A stretch of 64,000 bases of DNA from Saprospiraceae bacterium (GTDB lineage: Bacteria > Bacteroidota > Bacteroidia > Chitinophagales > Saprospiraceae). The translations under genes and the position numbers were made by a program. Below are positions 55,708-64,000 of this stretch, in pieces. How positions within the stretch are numbered: position 1 is the first letter of the stretch; each line of letters opens with the position of its first letter. The DNA is taken from contig JADJYQ010000001.1 of the NCBI GenBank assembly GCA_016719615.1, positions 408,501 through 472,500 on the forward strand, in the 5' to 3' direction. The notes beneath the pieces were generated by a model that saw only the letters and a list, made by a program, of their open reading frames with translations, had not been told where the DNA came from and did not search any database.

Positions 55708-56949
55708 ATGAGACGCGTTGTCGTAACAGGCTTAGGAGCTTTGACACCCATAGGATTGGGGGTTAAGGATTATTTGGAAGGACTCCAAAAGGGCATCAGT
55801 GGTGCTTGTCCGATTAGTTATTTCGATGCTCAATTGTTTAAAACGCGGTTTGCTTGCCAGTTAAAGGGCTTTATACCAGAGCATTACCTCGATAAAAAAG
55901 AAGCTAGAAAAATTGATCCCTTTGCGCAATATGCAATAGTTGCGGCTGATCAGGCTATGGCCGACTCAGGAATTCAATTGGATCAATGCAATTTGGCAAG
56001 ATTCGGCGTTATCTGGGGTTCAGGGATAGGAGGTTTTAATACCTTGGAAAATGATCTTTCAGAAGCAGCTCTTCATCAAGGTACGCCTCGATATAGCCCA
56101 TTTTTGATCCCAAAATTGATTTCTGATATTGCTCCGGGCCATATTTCCATTAAATATGGGCTGATGGGCATCAACTATGGAACTGTTTCAGCTTGCGCCT
56201 CTTCTGCACATGCTATTACCAATGCATTTGATTATATCAGACTTAATAAAGCTGACATGATGATTTCCGGAGGATCAGAAGCAGCTATAACCAAAGCAGG
56301 TGTAGGTGGATTTTCAGCAATGAAGGCTTTATCAGAGCGCAATGAAGATTTTCAAACAGCATCCAGGCCTTATGATAAAGAACGGGATGGTTTTGTGTTG
56401 GGTGAAGGCGCCGGTGCTATAATTTTGGAAGAATACGAATTGGCCAAAAAAAGAGGTGCTAAAATCTATGCAGAAATAGTTGGCACGGGAGCAACTGCAG
56501 ATGCTTACCACATAACGGCACCACATCCAGAAGGATTGGGCGCCAGCACTGCAATGAACCTTGCCCTTGCCGAATCCGGTTTGACCACTTCCCAAATTGA
56601 TTATATCAATACCCATGGTACATCTACTCCATTGGGCGATGTTGCTGAGGCAAAAGCGATTATGAAAGTGTTTGGTGAAGACGCTTACAAGTTAAATATC
56701 AGTTCTACGAAATCAATGACGGGCCATCTTTTAGGAGCTGCAGGTGTTGTTGAAATTATTGCCGGTATTCTGGCGATGCAAAATGATTTTATTCCTCCAA
56801 CGATCAATCACCATACAGACGATCCTGATTTGGATCCTAAACTTAATTTTACTTTTAATGAAGCTCAACATCGCAAGGTGAATGCTTTCTTAAGTAATAC
56901 CTTTGGCTTTGGCGGCCATAATAGTTCCGTGATTCTTAAGAAATGTTAG
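55708..56949 (+). CDS. fabF: Beta-ketoacyl-ACP synthase II
   Basis: A 413-residue condensing enzyme that elongates acyl-ACP with malonyl-ACP. The thiolase-fold triad is complete: Cys in TVSACASSAHAI, His in INTHGTSTPLGD and His in SMTGHLLGAAGVVE. The N-terminus RRVVVTGLGALTPIG and C-terminus NTFGFGGHNSSVILK are typical. The stop overlaps the rnc start by 7 bp, so translation is likely coupled. Confidence 0.97.
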   Translation: MRRVVVTGLGALTPIGLGVKDYLEGLQKGISGACPISYFDAQLFKTRFACQLKGFIPEHYLDKKEARKIDPFAQYAIVAADQAMADSGIQLDQCNLARFGVIWGSGIGGFNTLENDLSEAALHQGTPRYSPFLIPKLISDIAPGHISIKYGLMGINYGTVSACASSAHAITNAFDYIRLNKADMMISGGSEAAITKAGVGGFSAMKALSERNEDFQTASRPYDKERDGFVLGEGAGAIILEEYELAKKRGAKIYAEIVGTGATADAYHITAPHPEGLGASTAMNLALAESGLTTSQIDYINTHGTSTPLGDVAEAKAIMKVFGEDAYKLNISSTKSMTGHLLGAAGVVEIIAGILAMQNDFIPPTINHHTDDPDLDPKLNFTFNEAQHRKVNAFLSNTFGFGGHNSSVILKKC

Positions 56950-57698
56950 GATTTCTATACAAGTATTATAGGAAGACAAATCACAAGTTTTTTTCGAAGG
57001 ACAAGCATTTTGCTGAGCGTTTGCAATATTTGATTGGGTTTACACCCTCCAATCTGTATATTTTCAAACTATCTTTTTATCATAAATCAACACTCAATAA
57101 TATCACTTCAGAAGCCCCGGGATTATATCAATCCAATGAGAGACTTGAATACCTTGGTGATGCATTGCTGAGTTTTGTGGTTGGCGAATACCTATTTAAA
57201 AAATACCCCGGCGCTAATGAAGGATTTTTAACCAAAATGCGGTCTAAAATTGTCAAGCGCAAAATGCTAAACTATATAGCGGAGCAAATGGGTTTGGATC
57301 ATCTTATGGTGGAGTTTAACCAAACAGCCATTTCGCAATCTATGTTAGGAAACGCGCTCGAAGCCCTTATCGGAGCAATATATATAGAGCAGGGTTTTGA
57401 ATTTACCAAACAGTTTATTTTAAATAAGATTCTTAAAAAGTTTATCAATATCGATCATTTGGAAGTATTTGACGATAATTATAAGAGTCAGTTGTTGGAA
57501 TGGTGTCAAAAAAATTCAAAAGAAATTGATTTCAAAGTTATTAACAAATTCAAGTCTGATAAAAGAGATCGCTTTAAAATAGGAGTCATTATAGATGGAG
57601 TTGAAGTATCAAGTGCAGAAGACTTCAATAAAAAAAGTGCAGAGCAATTTGCTTCTCAAATGGCTTTAAAACATTTGGGGATCTTTGAAGACAATTAA
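56943..57698 (+). CDS. rnc: Ribonuclease III
   Basis: A 251-residue double-stranded-RNA endonuclease that processes rRNA precursors and mRNAs. The signature NERLEYLGDALLSFVVGEYL carries the catalytic Glu and Asp, with the second Asp/Glu site in LGNALEALIGAIYIEQG. A C-terminal dsRNA-binding domain spans about 180-247 (NYKSQLLEWCQKNSKEIDFKV ... KKSAEQFASQMALKHLG). It starts within the end of fabF. Confidence 0.96.
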   Translation: MLGFLYKYYRKTNHKFFSKDKHFAERLQYLIGFTPSNLYIFKLSFYHKSTLNNITSEAPGLYQSNERLEYLGDALLSFVVGEYLFKKYPGANEGFLTKMRSKIVKRKMLNYIAEQMGLDHLMVEFNQTAISQSMLGNALEALIGAIYIEQGFEFTKQFILNKILKKFINIDHLEVFDDNYKSQLLEWCQKNSKEIDFKVINKFKSDKRDRFKIGVIIDGVEVSSAEDFNKKSAEQFASQMALKHLGIFEDN

Positions 57699-57734
57699 TC
57701 AGGGTATCCCAATAGCTAAGCATTGTAAGTCTTA

Positions 57735-58662
57735 ATGGTGTTATATTTTTCCAGAATCAATGCGCAGAAGGAAGAAAGTTTGCTTTCAGGAGTAAAACTG
57801 TTGCAGCTTTGGTTGGATCATTTGCTGACCACAGGTCTGTATTCAAATCTCAATTTAGAACAATCGCTGCGTGAAATTTCAACCCGATTGGTTGATTGTG
57901 GCTTGCCTGGAGTAGCCCGGAAATTGAGAAGAATTCCAGAGGTTTTGGCAAAGGAAAAGGAAAGTTTGGATACCGTTTTCCGATATTGGGAGAATTATAT
58001 CTTTTTGCCGAAAATTCCAACATATTGCGACCCTAACAGATTTAGAAAAGGAAGACCTTTTAACTTTCAGTGGAATTCCCTTTTCAAAAAAAAACCTGCC
58101 TGAAGAAAATTCAGTTACGGATCATTGGATCTACTTAGGCATGGCTTTGGACAAAGAAGAAAATATGTCCGTATATCGACATTGGTTTTATGGCAGGACT
58201 CATAAAACCAAATGCTTGTTTATTGAATTTAAATTCGGCCTTTGGAATCAACCTAGTCAATTCTTCTTGGGCAGGAATTACCATGCTGCCGTTCAATTTT
58301 TTCCTTCGATGGCGCCGGTACGAATAAGCGATGCACCTTCGCGTACTTTTATTCAGATGCCAAATATAGCGATTGAGTCAATTACGCTTGGGAAAGCACT
58401 TGACCATTTTGCATGGTTGCTTAGCTACAATCCATTTCTTCCTAACTTTATTTACGTGCTGCAAGATATTAAACTGGCAACTGAAAATAAAATTTGGTAT
58501 GTCTCTGATGGTGGCGAGAACTGTGTACCCTTAGATCATTCAATTGAAAGTATACCTCAACTTATGACATTAAGTGATCATCCCAAATGTCAATTCATAG
58601 CTGAGTATAACGGTCGCAAATTTAAAGTATTAAGTGTGGTAGTGGATGGATGGTTTTTTTAG
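57735..58662 (+). CDS. Protein resembling the C-terminal part of SWIM zinc-finger proteins, frameshifted
   Basis: The direct frame from 57735 runs to 58103 (LQLWLDHLLTTGLYSNL ... TRLVDCGLPGVARKLRRI), but from ~58015 a second frame is clearly the coding one (IATLTDLEKEDLLTFSGIPF ... WIYLGMALDKEENMSVYRHWFYG) and continues to 58662. The break lies in 58002-58014, with a T5 and an A4 run: one extra or two missing bases would fix it. The reconstructed ~309-residue protein resembles the region after the zinc motif in bacterial SWIM proteins, but no CxC...CxH motif is seen, and a stop lies directly before the ATG. It may be a truncated family member. It follows rnc by 36 bp. Confidence 0.6.
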
Positions 58663-58709
58663 ATTAAAGATTATGGATAATAGATAATAGATAATGGATA
58701 TTAGATTAC

Positions 58710-58843
58710 AGACTAACAGACTAACAGACTAGCAGACTAACAGACTAGCAGACTAGCAGACTAACAGACTAACAGTCAAACAGACTATCAGACTAACAGA
58801 CTAACAGTCAAACAGACATCTTCCTGCTAGACTAACAGACTTC
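58710..58843. repeat. (AGACTAAC)n tandem octamers reaching into the HAD gene's 3' end
   Basis: About 15 contiguous or near-contiguous 8-bp units: AGACTAAC, AGACTAGC, AGTCAAAC and AGACTATC. The last unit supplies the minus-strand TAG stop and final Val-Cys codons of the HAD phosphatase gene. The same octamers occur at 37.3-37.5 kb. The 30 bp before the array is another simple repeat (GATAATAGATAATAG). Confidence 0.93.
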
Positions 58844-59506
58844 TTCCCACAATCCAAGTTTTTCCAAATGCCTTTCCAATTCAGCCATGTTGTAAAATGG
58901 GATGGCGTCATATTTTAAGAATGATTCAACATTGGTTTCAGCCGCGTACCCGAAACACTGCATGCCGGCTAATTTGGCAGCATGGGCTCCATGTTCACTA
59001 TCTTCAATGATTAAACACTGATAGGGGGCATAATTCAAAGTTGTGGCTACATGGATAAATAAATCGGGATCTGGTTTAAATTTTTGGATGTCGTGTCCAG
59101 AAAAAATATGTTCTCTTTTAAAATGTTTGAGTAAACCTGTGACTTCAAGATTGTGCAGAATTTTAATCTGCGGACCATTGGAAGCTACACTTTGATTGAC
59201 CTGCAGTGATTGTAAGATACTTTCTACGCCCGCTACAGCTTTTAACTCCTGCTTAAAGAGTTCAAAGCTCCGGCTTCGGTATTCCTGCTCTATCAAGAAT
59301 GATTCCGGTACGATGGCCTGTGCTTTTACGTAATCAATTGCTTTATAAATAGAGCCACCTTTCAGGCTATGATATACTTCATCGTAAGTACTGGTGCCTC
59401 CTAATTCTAAAATAATGTTATGGAAAGCTTTGGTAGCTAAATGTTCACTGTCCACAAGCACTCCATCACAATCCCAGATTACCAATTGGATTTTTTCAGG
59501 CTTCAT
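58832..59506 (-). CDS. HAD-superfamily phosphatase/phosphomutase-like hydrolase
   Basis: A 224-residue HAD-IA protein from ATG 59506 (MKPEKIQLVIWDCDGVLVDSE); ATGs further upstream add non-family sequence. All four HAD motifs are visible: DCDGVLVDSE (nucleophile and acid/base Asp), SVASNGPQIK (Ser/Thr), Lys in KFKPDPDLF, and the acidic IIEDSEHGAHAAKLAG. The helical cap lies between motifs I and II. It is close to phosphoglycolate phosphatase and beta-phosphoglucomutase groups; the substrate is unknown. The last residues (EEVC and stop) are partly encoded by an octamer tandem repeat. Confidence 0.93.
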   Translation of the reverse strand: MKPEKIQLVIWDCDGVLVDSEHLATKAFHNIILELGGTSTYDEVYHSLKGGSIYKAIDYVKAQAIVPESFLIEQEYRSRSFELFKQELKAVAGVESILQSLQVNQSVASNGPQIKILHNLEVTGLLKHFKREHIFSGHDIQKFKPDPDLFIHVATTLNYAPYQCLIIEDSEHGAHAAKLAGMQCFGYAAETNVESFLKYDAIPFYNMAELERHLEKLGLWEEVC

Positions 59507-60011
59507 ATGATGAACTGTTGAATTGATACCATCCATTTGTTTAGTTGTAAAAATTATAATAGACACAAAGCTAAGAAATTTGATAAGAGCTATGCGAACA
59601 TCAGACCAAACGCAAGCCATCCTTGAGTTTTGCAATACAGGAAGAGTTCAATATTTATCCTTGCTGAAGTAAATTGAAATAGTTTGAAAACATTGGATAT
59701 AAAAATGTTTGGGAGAAGTAATATTACGCTATTTTTTTAGATTGCTGTGTTGGATTATTAATCCAGTACTATTATTTCTAATTCATTAAAAAATAAGTGG
59801 CTGTACTTTTTAGAAAGATGTATTCGATTTAAAAAAGGAAAACAATTAATATTATGCCAATATTATTTATTGATGAAGCGAAATTTAGGCTATTGTAAAT
59901 TGTCAACACTATGTAAAGTAATAAATAAGTTAAGTTCTATTTTTCATTAATTAATTAAAATGGAGATGTAAACCACGATCACACATCTAATTTTATGCCC
60001 TAATTCAATTC
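59507..60011. other. Intergenic region upstream of the glycan operon
   Basis: About 500 bp between the divergent HAD gene and the glycan operon, strongly AT-rich from about 59,640. No gene, hairpin or repeat was recognised; it presumably contains promoters for both sides. Confidence 0.5.
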
Positions 60012-61051
60012 ATGAAGAAAAAAGTATTACATATTGTTGGTTCGCTAAATCAGACCAAACAACTCCATAAGATCTCTCTCGAAATGCCAGAGTATGATCA
60101 TTATTTTACGCAATATTTTGGGGAAGGAATTTTTTTCAAGTGGATAGCAGAGAGTGGCTTGGTTGATTGGACCATCATGGGTACTAACAGTGCTTTTCGA
60201 AAGGAGCAAAAATCTTATTTGCAAAAAGTTCAGGCAAAATACGATTATCGCGGGGAGCAATACAGAGATGAATATGAACTTGTATTTATGTGCAGTGACT
60301 TAATGGTGCCTGCCAAGTTTTATAATGCTAAATTAGTCTTTGTTCAGGAAGGAATGACGGATCCTGTTTCTAATAAATCAATGTTGGTTAGAAAATTACG
60401 GTTGCCTGGATGGATGACTGGTGATACTTCATTGAACGGATGTTCAAATCAATGCGATTTGTATTGTGTAGCATCTGAAGGGTATGCAAAGTTTTTTACA
60501 GAAATGGGTACTGATGAATATAAAATAAGAGTAACGGGAATTCCAAATTTTGATCATGCTGCTTCTTTCATAAACAATGATTTTCCGCTTCGCAATTATG
60601 TACTTGTTTGTACTTCTGATATCCGGGAGGTAGGCGGAAAGGAGGATCGAATGGAATTTTGCAAAGTTGTAAAAATATAGCGGGTGGACGAAAGATTGTT
60701 TTTAAACTTCACCCAAATGAAAAAGTTCATCGGGCTATTCGTGAAATAGAGAAGGTATTTGCAGATACTGCGGAAGTCTATACGGCTTGTAACACGGATC
60801 ATATGATCGCAAATTGCGAGGAGTTGATCACCCAATTTTCTTCGGTCGTATATATTGGAATGGCTCTGGGTAAAAAAGTATATTCATATTTTCCAATAGA
60901 GCAACTGAAAGAAAGGATGCCCATTCAGAATGGAGGAACTTCAGCGAAATTGATTGCTGAATGGTCAAAAGCTATATTACTTGAAGAAGATCTTGAATTT
61001 GTACCAGCTGTAAAATATTTTCAGAGCAGTCAATTATTATTCAATGACTAG
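60012..61051 (+). CDS. Putative glycosyl/glycerophosphotransferase-like protein, one frameshift
   Basis: The direct frame from 60012 (MKKKVLHIVGSLNQTKQLHK) stops at 60680; a second frame ending at 61051 continues it (NIAGGRKIVFKLHPNEKVHRAIREIE ... DHMIANCEELITQFSSVVYIGMALGKKVYSYFP). Adding one T to the T4 run at 60657-60660 joins them (RMEFLQSCKNIAGG) into ~346 residues. The C-terminal KxHPNE plus ITQFSSVVYIGMALGKKV pattern resembles GT-B-type transferases such as polyglycerol-phosphate or capsule transferases, so a role in surface polysaccharide assembly is likely. Family assignment is tentative. Its end overlaps the cytidylyltransferase gene by 8 bp. Confidence 0.7.
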
Positions 61052-61853
61052 TATTGTAACACTGATCCAGGCCCGGACAGGTTCAAGTAGATTTCCAGCG
61101 AAAATATTAAAACCTGTTCTCAGTCAGACGATGTTATATCGAATGATGGAAAGAGTCAGACAATCTCAATGGGCCGGACAAATTGTAATTGCAACAACTG
61201 ATTTGCCTGAAGACAGAATCATCGAAAAAATTTGTGAACAAAACGAATGGGAATGTTTTCGTGGCGATGAACTTGATTTGTTGACAAGGCATTACCAGGC
61301 CGCTAAAAAATATAAGGCGGATATAGTTTTGAAAATACCTTCAGATTGTCCGTTGATTGATCCGGGGATTATAGATAAAACGGTACAGTACTTCATGAAT
61401 AATTCATTTGATTATGTAAGTAATTTACATCCTCAAACATACCCGGATGGAAATGATGTTGAAGTCATGTGTATGGATGCTTTGGAATATACATGGGCGA
61501 CTGCAAGACGCGATTTTGAAAGAGAACATACGACACCTTTTATTTGGGAAAACAAGGACCTTTTTAATATAGGGAATGTAAAATGGGAGACCGGATTCAA
61601 TTATTCTATGAGCCACAGGTTTACTTTAGATTATCCAGAAGATTACCAATTTATTGGAAAAATATTTGAAAAACTATACCCGAGCAATCATCAATTCTCT
61701 TTGAATGACATTTTAACGCTGCTAGAAGGGGAACCCGAATTGATGGATATAAATGCAATGTATGCAGGAGTCAATTGGTATCGCCATCATTTAAGCGAAT
61801 TGCAAACTGTTTCTGCAGATGAAACTAGAATTCTCAATGATTCATGGAAATAA
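61044..61853 (+). CDS. SpsF-like cytidylyltransferase family protein
   Basis: A 269-residue nucleotidyltransferase-fold protein. The N-terminal signature VTLIQARTGSSRFPAKILKPV binds the CTP triphosphate; VIATTDLPEDRIIEKICEQ, FRGDELDLLTRHYQAAKKY and the metal-binding IPSDCPLIDP follow the KdsB/NeuA/SpsF pattern. It would activate a sugar or sugar acid as a CMP or CDP derivative for surface glycan synthesis. Overlaps with both neighbours (8 bp and 10 bp) show a tight operon. Confidence 0.88.
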   Translation: MTSIVTLIQARTGSSRFPAKILKPVLSQTMLYRMMERVRQSQWAGQIVIATTDLPEDRIIEKICEQNEWECFRGDELDLLTRHYQAAKKYKADIVLKIPSDCPLIDPGIIDKTVQYFMNNSFDYVSNLHPQTYPDGNDVEVMCMDALEYTWATARRDFEREHTTPFIWENKDLFNIGNVKWETGFNYSMSHRFTLDYPEDYQFIGKIFEKLYPSNHQFSLNDILTLLEGEPELMDINAMYAGVNWYRHHLSELQTVSADETRILNDSWK

Positions 61854-62701
61854 GTAAACTACAGCATCTGAAATCGCAGGCATTACTTGTCCGCGAGCAC
61901 ATCATCCAGTTGTCCACCAATGGAGGTTGCTTTATAGGAGCTTCATTATCGTGTACCGATCTTTTGGTTTACCTCTATTTTGAATTTTTAAAAATCGATA
62001 AAGAAAACTTAAGAGATCCCCAACGCAATATCCTGCTTTTATCAAAGGGCCATGATGTATTTGCATTATATGGATGTCTTGCTGAATTAGGATTGCTTGA
62101 AAAAGGGAGATTGCAGAATCATCTCAAAACAAATGACTCTATTTACTGGCATCCAAATCGATCTATTCCCGGAGTAGAATTTCATTCCGGCTCACTTGGA
62201 CAGTTGCCTTCAGTTGGATTGGGCATAGCTTTGGATTGCAGGATAAGAAATATTCAGAATCATGTAATTGTCATAGTTGGCGATGGTGAATTAAATGAAG
62301 GTTCGGTTTGGGAATGCCTTTTAGTGGCCTCTGCTTTAAAATTAAACAGGATTTGTTGGGTGGTCGATCGAAATTATTTTCAAGCGAACAAAGAAACAGA
62401 AGAGTTAATACCACTTGAACCATTGAATCAAAAATTCGAAGCATTTGGAGCTGTTGTTGAACGAATTGACGGTCATGATTTTTTGCAACTGGACGCTGCA
62501 TTTAGCAGACTTCCATTTTCAGCAGACAAGCCCAGTGTTATTATCTGCGATACAGTTCGGGGAAAAGGGCTCCCAAGTATAGAAAAACGTGCCGACCGCT
62601 GGTTTGTGAATTTCAGTGAACGGGAAGTGAGTGAACTCAAGAACGAACTTCATGGTCAGCATGCTGCGATACTTGAATCAGAAACTTTAACTGTAAGATG
62701 A
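61844..62701 (+). CDS. Transketolase, N-terminal (TPP-binding) subunit
   Basis: A 285-residue protein equivalent to the N-terminal third of transketolase. Seen: SKGHDVFALYGCLAELG, the FHSGSLGQLPSVGLGIALD loop, and the thiamine-diphosphate motif VGDGELNEGSVWECLL ... WVVDRN. The partner subunit is the next gene (4-bp overlap), and together they form a full enzyme. Split transketolases in glycan clusters transfer two-carbon units to make specialised sugars rather than serving central metabolism; that is inferred from context. Confidence 0.92.
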   Translation: MEISKLQHLKSQALLVREHIIQLSTNGGCFIGASLSCTDLLVYLYFEFLKIDKENLRDPQRNILLLSKGHDVFALYGCLAELGLLEKGRLQNHLKTNDSIYWHPNRSIPGVEFHSGSLGQLPSVGLGIALDCRIRNIQNHVIVIVGDGELNEGSVWECLLVASALKLNRICWVVDRNYFQANKETEELIPLEPLNQKFEAFGAVVERIDGHDFLQLDAAFSRLPFSADKPSVIICDTVRGKGLPSIEKRADRWFVNFSEREVSELKNELHGQHAAILESETLTVR

Positions 62702-63621
62702 AAACCTACCAGGACCTTTTAAGAGAATTGTCTGTAACTAACGAACGTTTGTTTGTTTTGACAGCAGAAAACAGGGCATTGATCAGAGATCTTCCTGAAA
62801 CGATGGGTGAGCGGTTTATTGATGTTGGTATTGCAGAACAAACGATGATAGGAATGGCTGCAGGACTTGCATTGAGAGGACGTATTCCCATTTGTCATGC
62901 TTTAGCTCCGTTTTTAATTTTCAGGGCATATGAATTTATCAGAAACAATATATGCATACCGGGTTTACCAGTAAAATTGAGCGGATACATTCCCGGTTTT
63001 CTCTCAGATGGAAACGGGCCTACACACCAAGCACTTGAAGATTTAAGTTTGATGCGTGGCCTCCCACATATGGAAGTATATTGTCCGGCCGATGAACAGG
63101 ATATGTTGTCCATGTTGCCGGACATCTGGGAATCTGAAAAACCAGCATACATAAGAGTCAATACCCGTAAAACACAATTTGAACATGCTGTTTTTGAAAA
63201 AGGCAAAGCAGAGCTCATTTCATTGGGTAGTGATGTAAATATTATAGTTGCAGGTTTTTTATTTGAACAAGCCATGCAAACAAAGGCATTGTTGGAAGCC
63301 CAGGGAATATCTGTGGGCATTACTAACATTCGTTCGTTGAAGCCACTCGATGAAACTGCATTATTGCAATTGGCAGCTCAGAATTCATGGATAATTACTA
63401 TGGAGGACCATTTTCAGAAAGGCGGTTTATACTCTGCGGTAGCTGAAACCTATCTAAAATATCAAGTGAAGGCTAAAGTGATGCCTTTTGCATTGAGTGA
63501 TCAGTGGTTCAGGCCTGCACTCCTGGATGATGTTTTGAAATTTGAAGGATTTACAGCAGAAGCTATGTTTCATAAAATTTATAATAAAATAAATTGTTTG
63601 CAATATGTCCAATTCAATTAA
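62698..63621 (+). CDS. Transketolase, C-terminal subunit
   Basis: A 307-residue protein with the pyrimidine-binding and C-terminal domains of transketolase. The catalytic Glu lies in FIDVGIAEQTMIGMAAGLALRG; GNGPTHQALEDLSLMRGLPHM and a C-terminal domain from IVAGFLFEQAMQTKALLEAQG follow. It overlaps the upstream subunit by 4 bp and the following aminotransferase by 17 bp, so all are co-translated. The sugar acceptor is unknown. Confidence 0.92.
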   Translation: MKTYQDLLRELSVTNERLFVLTAENRALIRDLPETMGERFIDVGIAEQTMIGMAAGLALRGRIPICHALAPFLIFRAYEFIRNNICIPGLPVKLSGYIPGFLSDGNGPTHQALEDLSLMRGLPHMEVYCPADEQDMLSMLPDIWESEKPAYIRVNTRKTQFEHAVFEKGKAELISLGSDVNIIVAGFLFEQAMQTKALLEAQGISVGITNIRSLKPLDETALLQLAAQNSWIITMEDHFQKGGLYSAVAETYLKYQVKAKVMPFALSDQWFRPALLDDVLKFEGFTAEAMFHKIYNKINCLQYVQFN

Positions 63622-64000
63622 ATGGAATGCAGAGTATCCGGATATTAGTAAGTCCAGGGAACTTCTTTTAAAAGCCAGGAAAATCATGCATCCGGTATCG
63701 CAAACACTTGCAAAGGCTCCTGGTCAATTTAGTGAAGGAGTTTGTCCGGTATTTGTAGACAGGGCAAAAGGAAATAGAATCTGGGATATTGATGGCAATA
63801 AATATCTGGATTATTATGCGGCCATTGGACCTATTTCCTTGGGTTATTGTTATGATCGAGTAGATGATGCCATTCGTGAGCAACTTGCAAAAGGGATAAG
63901 CTTTTCTCTGATGCATCATTTGGAATATGAGGTTTGCGAAATGATTCACCAAATTATTCCAAACGCTGAAAGTATAAGGATAAGCAAAACAGGTGCAGAT
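63605..64000 (+). CDS. Class III aminotransferase (GSA-aminomutase-like), 3' end outside window
   Basis: 132 codons are visible from ATG 63605 (MSNSIKWNAEYPDISKSREL), and the frame is open at the window edge. The N-terminal pattern of class III PLP aminotransferases and glutamate-1-semialdehyde aminomutases is clear: GVCPVFVDRAKGNRIWDIDGNKYLDYYAAIGPISLGY, and IRISKTGAD at the end corresponds to the cofactor phosphate-binding region. The PLP lysine lies beyond the window. In this operon it would aminate a keto-sugar or sugar precursor. Confidence 0.9.
   Translation, partial: MSNSIKWNAEYPDISKSRELLLKARKIMHPVSQTLAKAPGQFSEGVCPVFVDRAKGNRIWDIDGNKYLDYYAAIGPISLGYCYDRVDDAIREQLAKGISFSLMHHLEYEVCEMIHQIIPNAESIRISKTGAD

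Noticed and set aside
59892..59906. 15-bp match (ATTGTAAATTGTCAA) to the left IS boundary at 16531-16545, as a possible solo IS end
   Set aside because: A 15-bp match is expected by chance in 64 kb of AT-rich DNA, and half of it lies outside the IS.

Overview
The window looks like a chromosome segment from a Bacteroidota bacterium, most likely of the Saprospiria (Saprospiraceae-like) lineage. The evidence is four secreted proteins with C-terminal type IX secretion (T9SS) sorting domains, an ExbB-ExbD-ExbD-TonB operon, a TonB-dependent receptor with a carboxypeptidase-regulatory-like N-terminus, Omp28-like and DUF4292 proteins, and moderately AT-rich DNA. The lineage is inferred from gene content; no rRNA is present.

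Layout. 1-16.4 kb: the 3' part of one enormous gene (5' end outside the window) for a surface or secreted protein with 24 tandem ~152-residue repeats, four SdrD_B-like domains and a T9SS tail. 16.5-18.0 kb: an IS3-family insertion sequence with terminal inverted repeats and a 3-bp target duplication. 18.1-18.8 kb: a cluster of REP-like palindromes. 18.8-23.3 kb: lon, pdxH and a TolC-family gene on the minus strand. 23.5-27.7 kb: a cytochrome c / SDR pair, a PA-domain T9SS protein and a cysteine-rich lipoprotein. 28.0-34.5 kb: a TonB-dependent receptor, an amino-acid permease whose leader is a decamer array, and an Omp28-like T9SS protein. 35-41 kb: yidD, a lipoprotein, tRNA-Leu(GAG), an AhpD-like gene, membrane proteins including AI-2E and mechanosensitive-channel-like proteins, and a DUF2237 gene. 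41-47.2 kb: an OmpA-like lipoprotein, exbB-exbD-exbD-tonB with a small membrane gene, and rmuC. 47.8-55.3 kb: a large T9SS protein with a thioredoxin-like module, then a minus-strand TPR / DUF4292 / EnvC-like operon and pyk. 55.4-58.7 kb: acpP, fabF, rnc and a SWIM-protein-like gene. 58.8-64 kb: a HAD phosphatase and the start of a surface-glycan operon (glycosyltransferase-like protein, SpsF-like cytidylyltransferase, split transketolase, class III aminotransferase).

How it works together. ExbBD-TonB would energise the TonB-dependent receptor. The giant protein, the PA-domain protein and the two Omp28-like proteins would leave the cell through T9SS (machinery not in this window). acpP-fabF serve fatty-acid synthesis. 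The last operon probably makes a nucleotide-activated sugar for a surface polysaccharide or glycoprotein.

Quality warning. At least nine single-base frame breaks, nearly all explained by one base missing from a short A/T homopolymer, interrupt eight loci including conserved genes (pyk, exbD). They look more like uncorrected sequencing errors than decay. I give reconstructed gene spans and describe each break. Short-period tandem repeats (8-10 bp) sit at several gene ends and are the most unusual non-coding feature.
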